NCBI RefSeq assembly: GCF_000186225.1
Contig: NC_014933.1
Location: 3,658,001 to 3,722,000 of the forward strand
Reading direction: 5' to 3'
Origin: Bacteroides helcogenes P 36-108
GTDB taxonomy: Bacteria > Bacteroidota > Bacteroidia > Bacteroidales > Bacteroidaceae
DNA: 64,000 nt
A model generated the notes under the pieces. The model ran no database searches, was not told the DNA's origin, and saw only the letters and a list, made by a program, of their open reading frames with translations. Both the position numbers and the translations under genes were made by a program. The first letter of the stretch is position 1. Every line of letters starts with the position of its first letter. Positions 18,201-26,064 of this stretch are shown in pieces.

Positions 18201-18971
18201 ACCCCTACCGGCATCCGGGCAGTCGTTATCCGCGAGAAAGGTTCCAACAGTGAACGTGAGATGGCTTATGCACTCTATCTGGCCGGGTTTGACGTAAAAG
18301 ATGTAACTATGACTGACCTCATCAGCGGGCGTGAGACATTGGAAGACGTAAACATGGTTACGTACGTTGGTGGATTCTCAAACTCAGACGTCCTTGGCTC
18401 TGCCAAAGGATGGGCAGGAGGATTCCTTTACAATTCCAAAGCCAAAGAGGCCCTCGACAAGTTCTACGCCCGTGAAGATACTCTTTCATTGGGAATTTGT
18501 AACGGTTGTCAACTAATGATGGAACTTGGACTTATCAACCCCGAACATAAAAAACAGGGCAAAATGCTGCATAACGACTCACACAAGTTTGAATCTGAGT
18601 TCGTCAGCGTTGTTATTCCCACTAACCGCAGTGTCATGTTTGGTTCATTAAGTGGTAGCAAAATCGGTGTATGGGTGGCTCATGGAGAAGGTAAATTCTC
18701 CTTACCGTATGAAGAAGATAAATACAACATTGTTGCCAAATTCAATTATGATGAATATCCCGGCAATCCGAATGGTTCTGACTATTCAGTAGCAGCATTA
18801 GCAAGTGCCGACGGCCGCCACCTTGCCATGATGCCCCATCCGGAACGCTCCATCTTCCCGTGGCAGAATGGCTGTTATCCTGCAGATCGCCTGAACAGTG
18901 ACCAAATCACTCCTTGGGTAGAAGCGTTTGTCAATGCACGCAAGTGGGTGGAGGAAAAGATGAAAAGGTGA
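15264..18971 (+). CDS. purL: Phosphoribosylformylglycinamidine synthase (large, single-chain)
   Basis: Fourth step of purine synthesis: converts FGAR, glutamine and ATP to FGAM. The 1235-aa chain is the fused type with an N-terminal PurS-like domain, a linker containing FAQINSEHCRHKIFGG, two AIRS-like halves (SLKAETHNFPTTVEPFNGA, TGTGGEIRDRMGGGKG), and a C-terminal class I glutaminase domain. The glutaminase nucleophile is the Cys in LGICNGCQLMMELG and the His/Glu pair is in MMPHPERSIF. All key motifs are intact. It is monocistronic, with its own promoter-like motif and a downstream terminator at 18994-19029. Confidence 0.97.
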   Translation: MIFFFRTPSKSVLAVECGHELTQADSDKLCWLFGEAIPESEDNLKGYFVGPRREMITPWSTNAVEITQNMGLNGIIRIEEYFPVKDENAEHDPMLQRMYKGLDQNVFTTNRQPEPIIHIKDIEAYNEKEGLALSKEEMEYLKKMEKDLGRSLTDSEVFGFAQINSEHCRHKIFGGTFIIDGVEQESSLFQMIKKTTQENPNKIISAYKDNVAFAEGPVIEQFAPADHSKPDYFQVKDIKSVISLKAETHNFPTTVEPFNGASTGTGGEIRDRMGGGKGSWPIAGTAVYMTSYPRTDEERSWEDILPVRQWLYQTPEQILIKASNGASDFGNKFGQPLICGSVLTFEHKEKDEVYGYDKVIMLAGGVGYGTQRDCLKGTPEAGNKVVVIGGDNYRIGLGGGSVSSVDTGRYSSGIELNAVQRANAEMQKRAYNVVRALCEEDINPVVSIHDHGSAGHVNCLSELVEECGGVIDMSKLPVGDKTLSAKEIIANESQERMGLLIEEKAIEHVRQIAERERAPMYVVGETTGDHRFAFQQADGVRPFDLAVEQMFGSSPKTYMVDKTVERHYEMPKYELSKLHEYIANVLQLEAVACKDWLTNKVDRSVTGKIARQQCQGELQLPLSDCGVVALDYRGEKGIATSLGHAPQAALADPAAGSILSVSEALTNLIWAPLAEGLDSVSLSANWMWPCRSQEGEDARLYTAVKALSDFCCALQINVPTGKDSLSMTQKYPDGSKVIAPGTVIVSAGGEVSDVKKVVSPVLVNDEKTTLYHIDFSFDKLKLGGSAFAQSLGKVGDEVPCVQDAEYFRDAFLAVQELVNKGLILSGHDISAGGLITTLLEMCFANMEGGMEINLDKIKEKDIIKILFAENPGIVIQVSDKHKETVKQILEDAGVGYIKLGKPTDERHILVSKSDVTYQFGVDYMRDMWYSTSYLLDRKQSMNGCAKRRFENYKMQPLEFVFKPEFKGKFSQYDIDPNRRTPTGIRAVVIREKGSNSEREMAYALYLAGFDVKDVTMTDLISGRETLEDVNMVTYVGGFSNSDVLGSAKGWAGGFLYNSKAKEALDKFYAREDTLSLGICNGCQLMMELGLINPEHKKQGKMLHNDSHKFESEFVSVVIPTNRSVMFGSLSGSKIGVWVAHGEGKFSLPYEEDKYNIVAKFNYDEYPGNPNGSDYSVAALASADGRHLAMMPHPERSIFPWQNGCYPADRLNSDQITPWVEAFVNARKWVEEKMKR

Positions 18972-18993
18972 TAAATGCCACAAAATAGCTAAT

Positions 18994-19029
18994 GTGCCGG
19001 GATTTCTTACTATCCAGAAGTCCCGGCAC
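18994..19029 (+). terminator. Intrinsic terminator after purL
   Basis: A GC-rich 9-bp stem (GTGCCGGGA / TCCCGGCAC) with an 18-nt loop is followed directly by a run of T. Confidence 0.85.
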
Positions 19030-19067
19030 TTTTTTACTTCATCCCGCACTCCTTTCTTCATTCTCTT

Positions 19068-19099
19068 TTTGTTTTTCTCAAACAAAAGCATTACTTTTG
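19068..19099 (+). promoter_or_regulatory. Bacteroides promoter (-33 TTTG, -7 TACTTTTG) for the hybrid two-component regulator
   Basis: TTTG at 19068-19071, a 20-nt spacer and TACTTTTG at 19092-19099 match the Bacteroides sigma factor consensus in both boxes and spacing. It lies 56 nt upstream of the ATG at 19156. Confidence 0.75.
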
Positions 19100-19155
19100 T
19101 GTTAAATTTGCAATCCCCCCTAATTGGTATAAACACTCAAACGTCATCAACCATT

Positions 19156-22100
19156 ATGAGAAAATGCCTGTTTTTCTGCATATTGCTACTATTTCCAGTT
19201 ATAAGCAATGCCCAGACATATAAATATATCGGGGTGGAAGACGGACTAAGTAATAGAAGGGTGTATGCTATCCAGAAAGACAAGAAAGGCTATATGTGGT
19301 TTCTCACCCATGACGGCATAGACAGATACAATGGAAAAGAATTCAAGCAATACAAATTGATGGACGGAGATGAGGAAGTAAACTCAATGATGAACCTGAA
19401 TTGGCTATATCTGGATTCACGTGGTACAACATTATGGGAAATAGGCAAAAAAGGACGCGTTTTCCGTTATGATTCCAAACACGACCGCTTCCGGCTTGTA
19501 TATAAACTCCCAGAGAGTGAAGTGAAAGGACGCCCCACACCTGTAAGCTATGGCTTTATTGACTCCAATGACATTGTATGGCTCTGCAATGAGGATGCAT
19601 TATATCTGTATAACAGCAATACCCAAAAAGTGACATTCATCCAAAATGAAATTGGAGAAAGGATTACAGATATCGTACAAATAGATTCAACCCATTACTT
19701 CATCGGAACAGATGTCGGCATTCATTATGCCGAGTTACTTAATAATATTTTAAAACTCAGTCCTTGCGCTCAACTGGATCTCATAAAGATTCAAATCAAT
19801 GAATTATATTACCATGAACTTTCCAATAAAGTCTTTATAGGAACATTCCAAAGAGGAATGTATGTATATGATATGAACAAGCACCAAATCATGTACTTAC
19901 ATGCCGGACTGACGGATGTTAGCATTAACTGTATCCGAGCCTTCGGCGACAAAGAGATTCTTATCGCAACAGATGGAGCCGGAGTTTATAAAATGAATAC
20001 AGAAACCTATGAATGCATGCCATATATCACTGCTGACTACAACCGATACAATGCAATGAATGGAAATACCATAAATGACTTATACATTGATGATGAACAA
20101 CGTATATGGATGGCCAATTATCCCATAGGCATAACTGTACGCAACAATAAATACGCAGATTACCAATGGATAAAACACTCCATTGGGAACAAGCAATCTC
20201 TTGTCAATAATCAAGTAAATGCAGTCATCGAAGACACAGACGGTGATTTATGGTTTGCCACCAACAATGGCATAAGCCTCTATATAAGCAAAACAGGGCA
20301 ATGGCATTCTTTCCTCAGCGGATTTGATGCGGTTTCTATCAAAAACAATACTTTTATATCTTTATGTGAAGTATCTCCCGGTATCATTTGGGCAGGCAGT
20401 TATAGTTCGGGCATTTATCAAATAAACAAAAAGAAGCTGTCTGTCGATTTCTTCACTCCATCTTTATTCAGCAAGTTAAACATCCGTCCGGACAAATATA
20501 TCCGTGCCATGTTGAAAGCATCCGATGGGAAAATCTGGTCCGGAGGATATTACAATCTAAAGGAAATAGACTATGTACACAAAAACATAAGATACTTCCC
20601 CGAACTAAGCGGCATCACGACTATCGTAGAGAAAGATACTGAGCACATGTGGATAGGTACTGCCACCGGTCTATATTTATTGGAAAAAGAAACCGGTAAA
20701 TTCCGCCAAATACAGTTACCCGTAGAGTCCTATTATATCTATTCATTATATCAGATGCCGGATGGACTGCTATATATTGGCACAAACAATGCAGGATTAT
20801 TGATATACAATGCGGCAAAAGATACATTTGACCATTATCACAAGGATAATTGCGCTTTGATTTCCAACAATATATACACAATTTTATATGATGGAAACAG
20901 AGACATATTCCTCAGTACGGAAAATGGCCTGACCAGCTTCAACCCCATAGAAAAGATATTCCGCAATTGGACAAAGGAACAGGGATTAAAATCCGACCAT
21001 TTCAACGCAACTTCAGGAACCTTGAGAAAGAACGGAGATTTTGTTTTTGGCAGCACGGATGGAGCTATTGAATTCAACAAAAGCATGGAACTCCCCCGTA
21101 ACTATAAATTCAAAATGGTTTTCAGTGACTTACGGGTATTTTATCAAACAGTATATCCTAAGGATGAGGGTTCTCCATTAATTCTGGATATTGATGATAC
21201 GGAAAGTTTGCATTTGAAATACAATCAGAACATTTTCTCATTGCAGGTGTCTTCCATCAACTATGATTACCCGTCAATGATACTATACTCATGGAAATTA
21301 GAAGGCTTTTATGACGGATGGAGTCGCCCTGGTCAGGAGAATATCATACGTTTCACAAATTTAAGCCCAGGTGAATATACCTTACGCGTACGTGCCATTT
21401 CCAATGAAGACCGCCGTGTGGTTCTTGAAGAGCGCTGCATGCATATTGTCATCGAACAACCTGTTTGGCTCAGCATTTGGGCACTCATTTTTTATGCTAT
21501 CATCATCGTTTCCCTGGCTGGAGTCACCGTACGAGTCATAGTAATGCGTAAACAAAGGAAAATTTCCGATGAGAAAATTCATTTCTTCGTAAATACCGCA
21601 CACGACATCCGTACCCCACTGACATTGATCAAGGCGCCATTAGAGGAGCTTCTTGAGCGTGAAACATTGAGTGAAAACGGACATGACAATATGAATACAG
21701 CTCTGCGCAATGTCAATGCATTGCTGCGCCTAACAACCAATCTTATTAATTTTGAGCGTGCAGATACCTATTCCGGTAACTTATACGTTTCAGAATACGA
21801 ATTAAGCACCTATATGGAAGAAACGATCAATGCATTCCGTTCGTATGCCGAGATCAAACATGTCACTCTGACCTATGAAAGCAACTTCCGCTATCTGAAT
21901 ATATGGATGGACAAAGACAAGATGGATTCCATCCTAAAGAATATAATATCCAATGCTCTGAAATACACTCATGAAGGAGGAAGTGTACGCATTTATGCTG
22001 CCGAAACAGAAGACACATGGAGCTTTGAGGTAAAAGATACAGGCATCGGCATTCCCGCATCAGAGCAAAAAAAACTTTTCAAGATGCATTTTCGGGGCAG

Positions 22101-23172
22101 CAATGCCATCAACTCCAAGGTGACCGGTAGTGGTATAGGATTATTGCTGGTATCTAAACTTGTATCTTTGCACAAAGGCAAACTGAATTTCAGCAGTACA
22201 GAAGGAAAAGGATTCAGCATTAAAGCTACTTTCCCGAAAAGTGAAAAGCACTATCGTAAGGCCATCCACCGCCCCCATCCAAATATGGAAAGAGTGATTT
22301 ATACCGCTTCAGGGGTTCCAGTCAAAACATCTGCTTTTCCGTCTTCTGCCCAAATTTATAAAAAGGCCAAGCAGCATCCACAGAACAGTGAAAATCTTGC
22401 CAAAATCTTGATTGTAGAGGATAATGATGAATTAAGAGAATACCTGCGCAATACATTATCGGAAACATATCACATACAAGTATGTTCCAATGGGAAAATG
22501 GCACTTGCCATTGTAAATGAATATCTTCCACACCTCATCATCTCAGATATCATGATGCCCGAGATGAGAGGCGACGAACTATGCCAAACTTTGAAAAACA
22601 ATATTGAAACATCCCATATCCCCATTATACTGCTTACCGCACTAAATGCTGACAAAAACATAATCGAAGGCTTGCAGACCGGAGCAGATGAGTACATCGT
22701 GAAGCCATTCAACATAGGCATATTACGCGCAACCATAGCTAACCTTCTCAACAACCGTGCTTTGTTGCGCCACAAATATGCCAATCTCGAACTGAACGAT
22801 GATAAACATGATGTGGGATGCATCAATTGTTCCACTGATCTTGACTGGAAATTCATTGCAACAGTCAAAAAGCATGTGGAAGAAAACATGGACAATCCGG
22901 GATTCAATGTAGAGGTGCTCTGCGGTCTAATGAACATGAGTCGCACCAGCTTTTACAACAAAATAACAGCTTTGACAGATGAAGCACCGGGAGATTATAT
23001 CCGGTTAATCAAACTGAAACGCGCTTCCATACTCCTATTAGAGCACAAATATTCTATCACGGAAATTGCCGAAAAGACCGGTTTCAGTGATGCCAAATAT
23101 TTCCGGGAAGTATTCAAGAAACATTTCAAAGTAAGCCCAAGCCAGTATGCCAAGCAAGAGAGCAATAAGTGA
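19156..23172 (+). CDS. Hybrid two-component system sensor/regulator (HTCS)
   Basis: A 1338-aa single-chain sensor and transcription factor. After a signal peptide come two-bladed-propeller Reg_prop repeats (about 25-690; first motif YIGVEDGLSNRRVYAI), a Y_Y_Y domain (to about 765), one transmembrane helix (about 770-795), HisKA with the phospho-accepting His in AHDIRTPLTL (about 816), HATPase (NIISNALKYT, DTGIGIP, GSGIGL), a receiver domain with the phospho-accepting Asp in ISDIMMPE (about 1131), and a C-terminal AraC HTH. The ATG at 19156 starts the signal peptide (MRKCLFFCILLLF). HTCS usually sense periplasmic oligosaccharides and control polysaccharide loci, but no susCD pair is nearby, so its target is unclear. 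Confidence 0.94.
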   Translation: MRKCLFFCILLLFPVISNAQTYKYIGVEDGLSNRRVYAIQKDKKGYMWFLTHDGIDRYNGKEFKQYKLMDGDEEVNSMMNLNWLYLDSRGTTLWEIGKKGRVFRYDSKHDRFRLVYKLPESEVKGRPTPVSYGFIDSNDIVWLCNEDALYLYNSNTQKVTFIQNEIGERITDIVQIDSTHYFIGTDVGIHYAELLNNILKLSPCAQLDLIKIQINELYYHELSNKVFIGTFQRGMYVYDMNKHQIMYLHAGLTDVSINCIRAFGDKEILIATDGAGVYKMNTETYECMPYITADYNRYNAMNGNTINDLYIDDEQRIWMANYPIGITVRNNKYADYQWIKHSIGNKQSLVNNQVNAVIEDTDGDLWFATNNGISLYISKTGQWHSFLSGFDAVSIKNNTFISLCEVSPGIIWAGSYSSGIYQINKKKLSVDFFTPSLFSKLNIRPDKYIRAMLKASDGKIWSGGYYNLKEIDYVHKNIRYFPELSGITTIVEKDTEHMWIGTATGLYLLEKETGKFRQIQLPVESYYIYSLYQMPDGLLYIGTNNAGLLIYNAAKDTFDHYHKDNCALISNNIYTILYDGNRDIFLSTENGLTSFNPIEKIFRNWTKEQGLKSDHFNATSGTLRKNGDFVFGSTDGAIEFNKSMELPRNYKFKMVFSDLRVFYQTVYPKDEGSPLILDIDDTESLHLKYNQNIFSLQVSSINYDYPSMILYSWKLEGFYDGWSRPGQENIIRFTNLSPGEYTLRVRAISNEDRRVVLEERCMHIVIEQPVWLSIWALIFYAIIIVSLAGVTVRVIVMRKQRKISDEKIHFFVNTAHDIRTPLTLIKAPLEELLERETLSENGHDNMNTALRNVNALLRLTTNLINFERADTYSGNLYVSEYELSTYMEETINAFRSYAEIKHVTLTYESNFRYLNIWMDKDKMDSILKNIISNALKYTHEGGSVRIYAAETEDTWSFEVKDTGIGIPASEQKKLFKMHFRGSNAINSKVTGSGIGLLLVSKLVSLHKGKLNFSSTEGKGFSIKATFPKSEKHYRKAIHRPHPNMERVIYTASGVPVKTSAFPSSAQIYKKAKQHPQNSENLAKILIVEDNDELREYLRNTLSETYHIQVCSNGKMALAIVNEYLPHLIISDIMMPEMRGDELCQTLKNNIETSHIPIILLTALNADKNIIEGLQTGADEYIVKPFNIGILRATIANLLNNRALLRHKYANLELNDDKHDVGCINCSTDLDWKFIATVKKHVEENMDNPGFNVEVLCGLMNMSRTSFYNKITALTDEAPGDYIRLIKLKRASILLLEHKYSITEIAEKTGFSDAKYFREVFKKHFKVSPSQYAKQESNK

Positions 23173-23198
23173 CAGCAGTGATTTATAACTTTTTAAAT

Positions 23199-23753
23199 AT
23201 GAATATATATATCGAAGCGTTCTTCATCTTTTTCAAAATCGGGGCATTTACTATCGGAGGCGGATATGCCATGGTGCCACTTATAGAAAATGAGATTGTA
23301 ACCAAACGCAATTGGATAGCCAAAGAAGATTTTATTGACTTGCTTGCCATCTCTCAGTCTGCACCGGGTATTCTTGCCGTCAACATTTCCATTTTTATAG
23401 GATACCGGCTAAAAGGAATTCGGGGAAGTATAATCACTGCATTAGGTACAATATTGCCTTCATTCCTCATTATCCTTGCAATAGCCCTGTTCTTTCATAA
23501 TTTCAAAGACAATGCCATTGTGGAACGTATATTCAAAGGAATCCGCCCAGCAGTCGTTGCATTGATTGCCGCACCGACCTTCAGCATGGCAAGGGCAGCT
23601 AAAATAAACTGCCGCAATATCTGGATACCGGTTTTATCAGCGCTTCTCATTTGGCTGCTGGATTTCTCTCCTATATGGATTATTATTACCGCCGGCATCG
23701 GAGGCTACTGTTTCGGACGTATCCACAGTCCGAAGCGGAAAACTGACAATTAG
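23199..23753 (+). CDS. chrA: Chromate transporter, first half (short-chain ChrA)
   Basis: Inner-membrane protein of 184 aa with the ChrA-domain signature FFKIGAFTIGGGYAMVPL, followed by LLAISQSAPGILAVNISIFIG and a proline-containing GIRPAVVALI motif. Short-chain ChrA proteins work as heteromeric pairs encoded by adjacent genes, and the second half follows 49 nt downstream. Family members export chromate or take up sulfate-like anions. The ATG at 23199 is chosen over an earlier in-frame start at 23169 because it begins just before the first conserved helix. The gene starts 26 nt after the HTCS stop. Confidence 0.88.
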   Translation: MNIYIEAFFIFFKIGAFTIGGGYAMVPLIENEIVTKRNWIAKEDFIDLLAISQSAPGILAVNISIFIGYRLKGIRGSIITALGTILPSFLIILAIALFFHNFKDNAIVERIFKGIRPAVVALIAAPTFSMARAAKINCRNIWIPVLSALLIWLLDFSPIWIIITAGIGGYCFGRIHSPKRKTDN

Positions 23754-23802
23754 CCGCATCGGAAAGCTCTATTTGATTTATCCATTATCAACTATTTGAA
23801 CT

Positions 23803-24351
23803 ATGATATACTTACAGTTATTCTATACCTTTTTTAAAATCGGTTTATTCGGCTTCGGAGGTGGATATGCCATGCTTTCCATGATACAGGGAGAGGTAGT
23901 AACCCGCTATGACTGGCTCAGCCCGCAAGAATTTACAGACATAGTAGCGATCAGCCAGATGACTCCCGGTCCCATAGGCATCAACTCGGCAACATACGTA
24001 GGATTTACAGTGACAGGGAGTGTGTGGGGATCTGTCATGGCAACATTTGCCGTAGTGCTTCCCTCTTTTATACTGATGCTGACAATAAGTAAGTTCTTCC
24101 TTAAATATCAAAAACATCCGGCAGTGGAAGCCGTGTTCAGCGGCCTCCGACCGGCGGTAGTAGGTTTGCTGGCCTCTGCCGCATTAGTATTGATGAATGC
24201 AGAGAACTTTGGCTCTCCCGCTGAGGATATATACTCTTTCGCTATCAGTTGTGCTATTTTCCTTCTTGCATTCATAGGAACTAAAAAATACAAAATCAAT
24301 CCGATAGGTATGATTGTAGCGTGTGGGATAGCCGGGCTGATACTATATTAG
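23803..24351 (+). CDS. chrA: Chromate transporter, second half (short-chain ChrA)
   Basis: A 182-aa membrane protein, paralogous to the preceding gene: FFKIGLFGFGGGYAMLSMIQ near the start, VAISQMTPGPIGINSATYVG next, and LRPAVVGLLASAALV near residue 110. Together with the first half it would make a complete two-chain ChrA transporter. The stop overlaps the convergent GHL10 gene by 4 nt, so there is no room for a terminator between them. Confidence 0.88.
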   Translation: MIYLQLFYTFFKIGLFGFGGGYAMLSMIQGEVVTRYDWLSPQEFTDIVAISQMTPGPIGINSATYVGFTVTGSVWGSVMATFAVVLPSFILMLTISKFFLKYQKHPAVEAVFSGLRPAVVGLLASAALVLMNAENFGSPAEDIYSFAISCAIFLLAFIGTKKYKINPIGMIVACGIAGLILY

Positions 24352-25859
24352 AGTTTCACCTTTTTCCCTACCGATTTCGACTCATTATGCAGGCGGTCAA
24401 GTGCCGTTACAACATAGCGATATTTCACTTTTCCGGTTTCATAAGGCAACTTATAAAAGTTGTTAGGAGTGACTGCCACAATATGTGAAGGATCGTCAAT
24501 ATCTACTTTTTCTTTCGCGCCGAAGCGGTAAACCACATACTGCACTGCACGGTTCATTTCCTCCCTATATTTCGGAGCAGTCCAAAAAAGGATATATCCG
24601 TCAGCAGTCCACACAGGTTTAACCTTACGAACCTTATCAGGAGCTTCATTATCCATAAAATCGAAGACAGGAGGCAATGCCGGATATTTATGATATTCCG
24701 CAATCAAGGCATCACGATATTTGCCGGCATTATCCACCACAGCACTTGCCGGCCATTGGCAACTGCCGCCAATCGTCTGATAAGCACGCTGCAATGCCAT
24801 TTTCCGTGGCAACTGATTGACGGAAGGATTGGACGGATCTGCATTCTGCACCGTATTCATTACGGATTGGCCGATAAACAAAGGACGGTTTCCCGTATTT
24901 TTGGCCCACCACTTAACCAATGTTTCATAATCGGCAACCGGATGACCTATCTGCCAATATACCTGAGGAATATTATAATCAATCCAACCCTCACGTGCCC
25001 ACAACAACACGTCGGCATATAAATCATCATAGTTCTGCAATCCTTTCGTCTTACTGCCTAAAGGATCGCTGCTTTCATTGCGATAAATACCAAACGGAGA
25101 TACGCCAAACTTCACCCACGGCTTTACATCACGCACAGTTTCATGTATTTTCTTGATTAAAAGATTCACATTGCTGCGACGCCAATCACCCTTATCCGTG
25201 AAGCCACCTCCGTAGCGGGCAAAACTGGTATCATCAGGAAAATCTTTTCCCTTGATGGGATAAGGATAAAAATAATCGTCCATGTGTATGGCGTCGACAT
25301 CGTAACGCGAAACTATATCGCCTACCACCAAGCTGATATGCCTTCGACTTTCAGGCAAAGCAGGATCGAAAAATAACTGGTCTCCATAGGTGACGAACCA
25401 TTCTGGATGAATATTATAAACATGACCGGGAGCCAGCTCATTTTTCAATGAAGTTTTCACACGATATGGGTTGATCCATGCATGAAATTCCATTCCACGC
25501 TTATGACATTCTTCAATCATAAACTGCATCGGATCCCAATAAGGTTCCGGTGCTTTTCCCTGTATTCCGGTAAGGTAACGGCTCCACGGCTCTAACTGCG
25601 AAGCATATAGCGCATCAGCCTCCGGACGAACCTGAAAAATGATGGCATTAATACCGGCTTCTTGTAAAGAATTCAATTGATCAATCAAAGTCTGCTTCAA
25701 CTTCCCGGTAGGCACACCACGGAATTGTCCATTGACCGATTGTATCCACGCTGCACGAAACTCACGTTTAGGATGTACAGACAGCGTCCGTACTTGCGCA
25801 AATATCCCCCCGCCCACCAATGATAAGAGGAATGCACATAATAAAAATCTTACTCGCAT
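24348..25859 (-). CDS. Glycosyl-hydrolase-like family 10 (GHL10, formerly DUF187) exported protein
   Basis: A 503-aa secreted protein with signal peptide (FLLCAFLLSLVGGGIFAQ). The body is a TIM-barrel of the GHL10 family: FRAAWIQSVNGQ, LNSLQEAGINAIIFQVRPEAD, ECHKRGMEFHAWINPYR, a DAIHMDDYFYPYP motif with the candidate acidic residues, and PQVYWQIGHP. A C-terminal fibronectin-like stretch follows. Family members are linked to peptidoglycan or glycan processing, but the substrate is uncertain. A second member of the family lies at 34372-35829. Convergent with the second chrA gene. Confidence 0.85.
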   Translation of the reverse strand: MRVRFLLCAFLLSLVGGGIFAQVRTLSVHPKREFRAAWIQSVNGQFRGVPTGKLKQTLIDQLNSLQEAGINAIIFQVRPEADALYASQLEPWSRYLTGIQGKAPEPYWDPMQFMIEECHKRGMEFHAWINPYRVKTSLKNELAPGHVYNIHPEWFVTYGDQLFFDPALPESRRHISLVVGDIVSRYDVDAIHMDDYFYPYPIKGKDFPDDTSFARYGGGFTDKGDWRRSNVNLLIKKIHETVRDVKPWVKFGVSPFGIYRNESSDPLGSKTKGLQNYDDLYADVLLWAREGWIDYNIPQVYWQIGHPVADYETLVKWWAKNTGNRPLFIGQSVMNTVQNADPSNPSVNQLPRKMALQRAYQTIGGSCQWPASAVVDNAGKYRDALIAEYHKYPALPPVFDFMDNEAPDKVRKVKPVWTADGYILFWTAPKYREEMNRAVQYVVYRFGAKEKVDIDDPSHIVAVTPNNFYKLPYETGKVKYRYVVTALDRLHNESKSVGKKVKL

Positions 25860-26025
25860 TTCTTAATATAGCTTTTACTTAATTGTATAATGCCTTATCA
25901 TGTTCCAAATATTGATTAAGCATCGAGGCGAAATTAATGCTTTTATCTAAAGTAATTCAGCCGAGATCAGAAAGTATAACAAATCTTAACCTTGCTATTC
26001 TGATGGGATTTTTCGCAGTAGTAGT

Positions 26026-26033
26026 TATCTTTG
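26026..26033 (+). promoter_or_regulatory. -7 promoter element for uvrA
   Basis: TATCTTTG matches TAnnTTTG and lies 32 nt before the uvrA ATG, in an AT-rich divergent gap with the GHL10 gene. Confidence 0.55.
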
Positions 26034-26064
26034 CACTCTCAAAATCACTTAAAGTGACCCTGAT

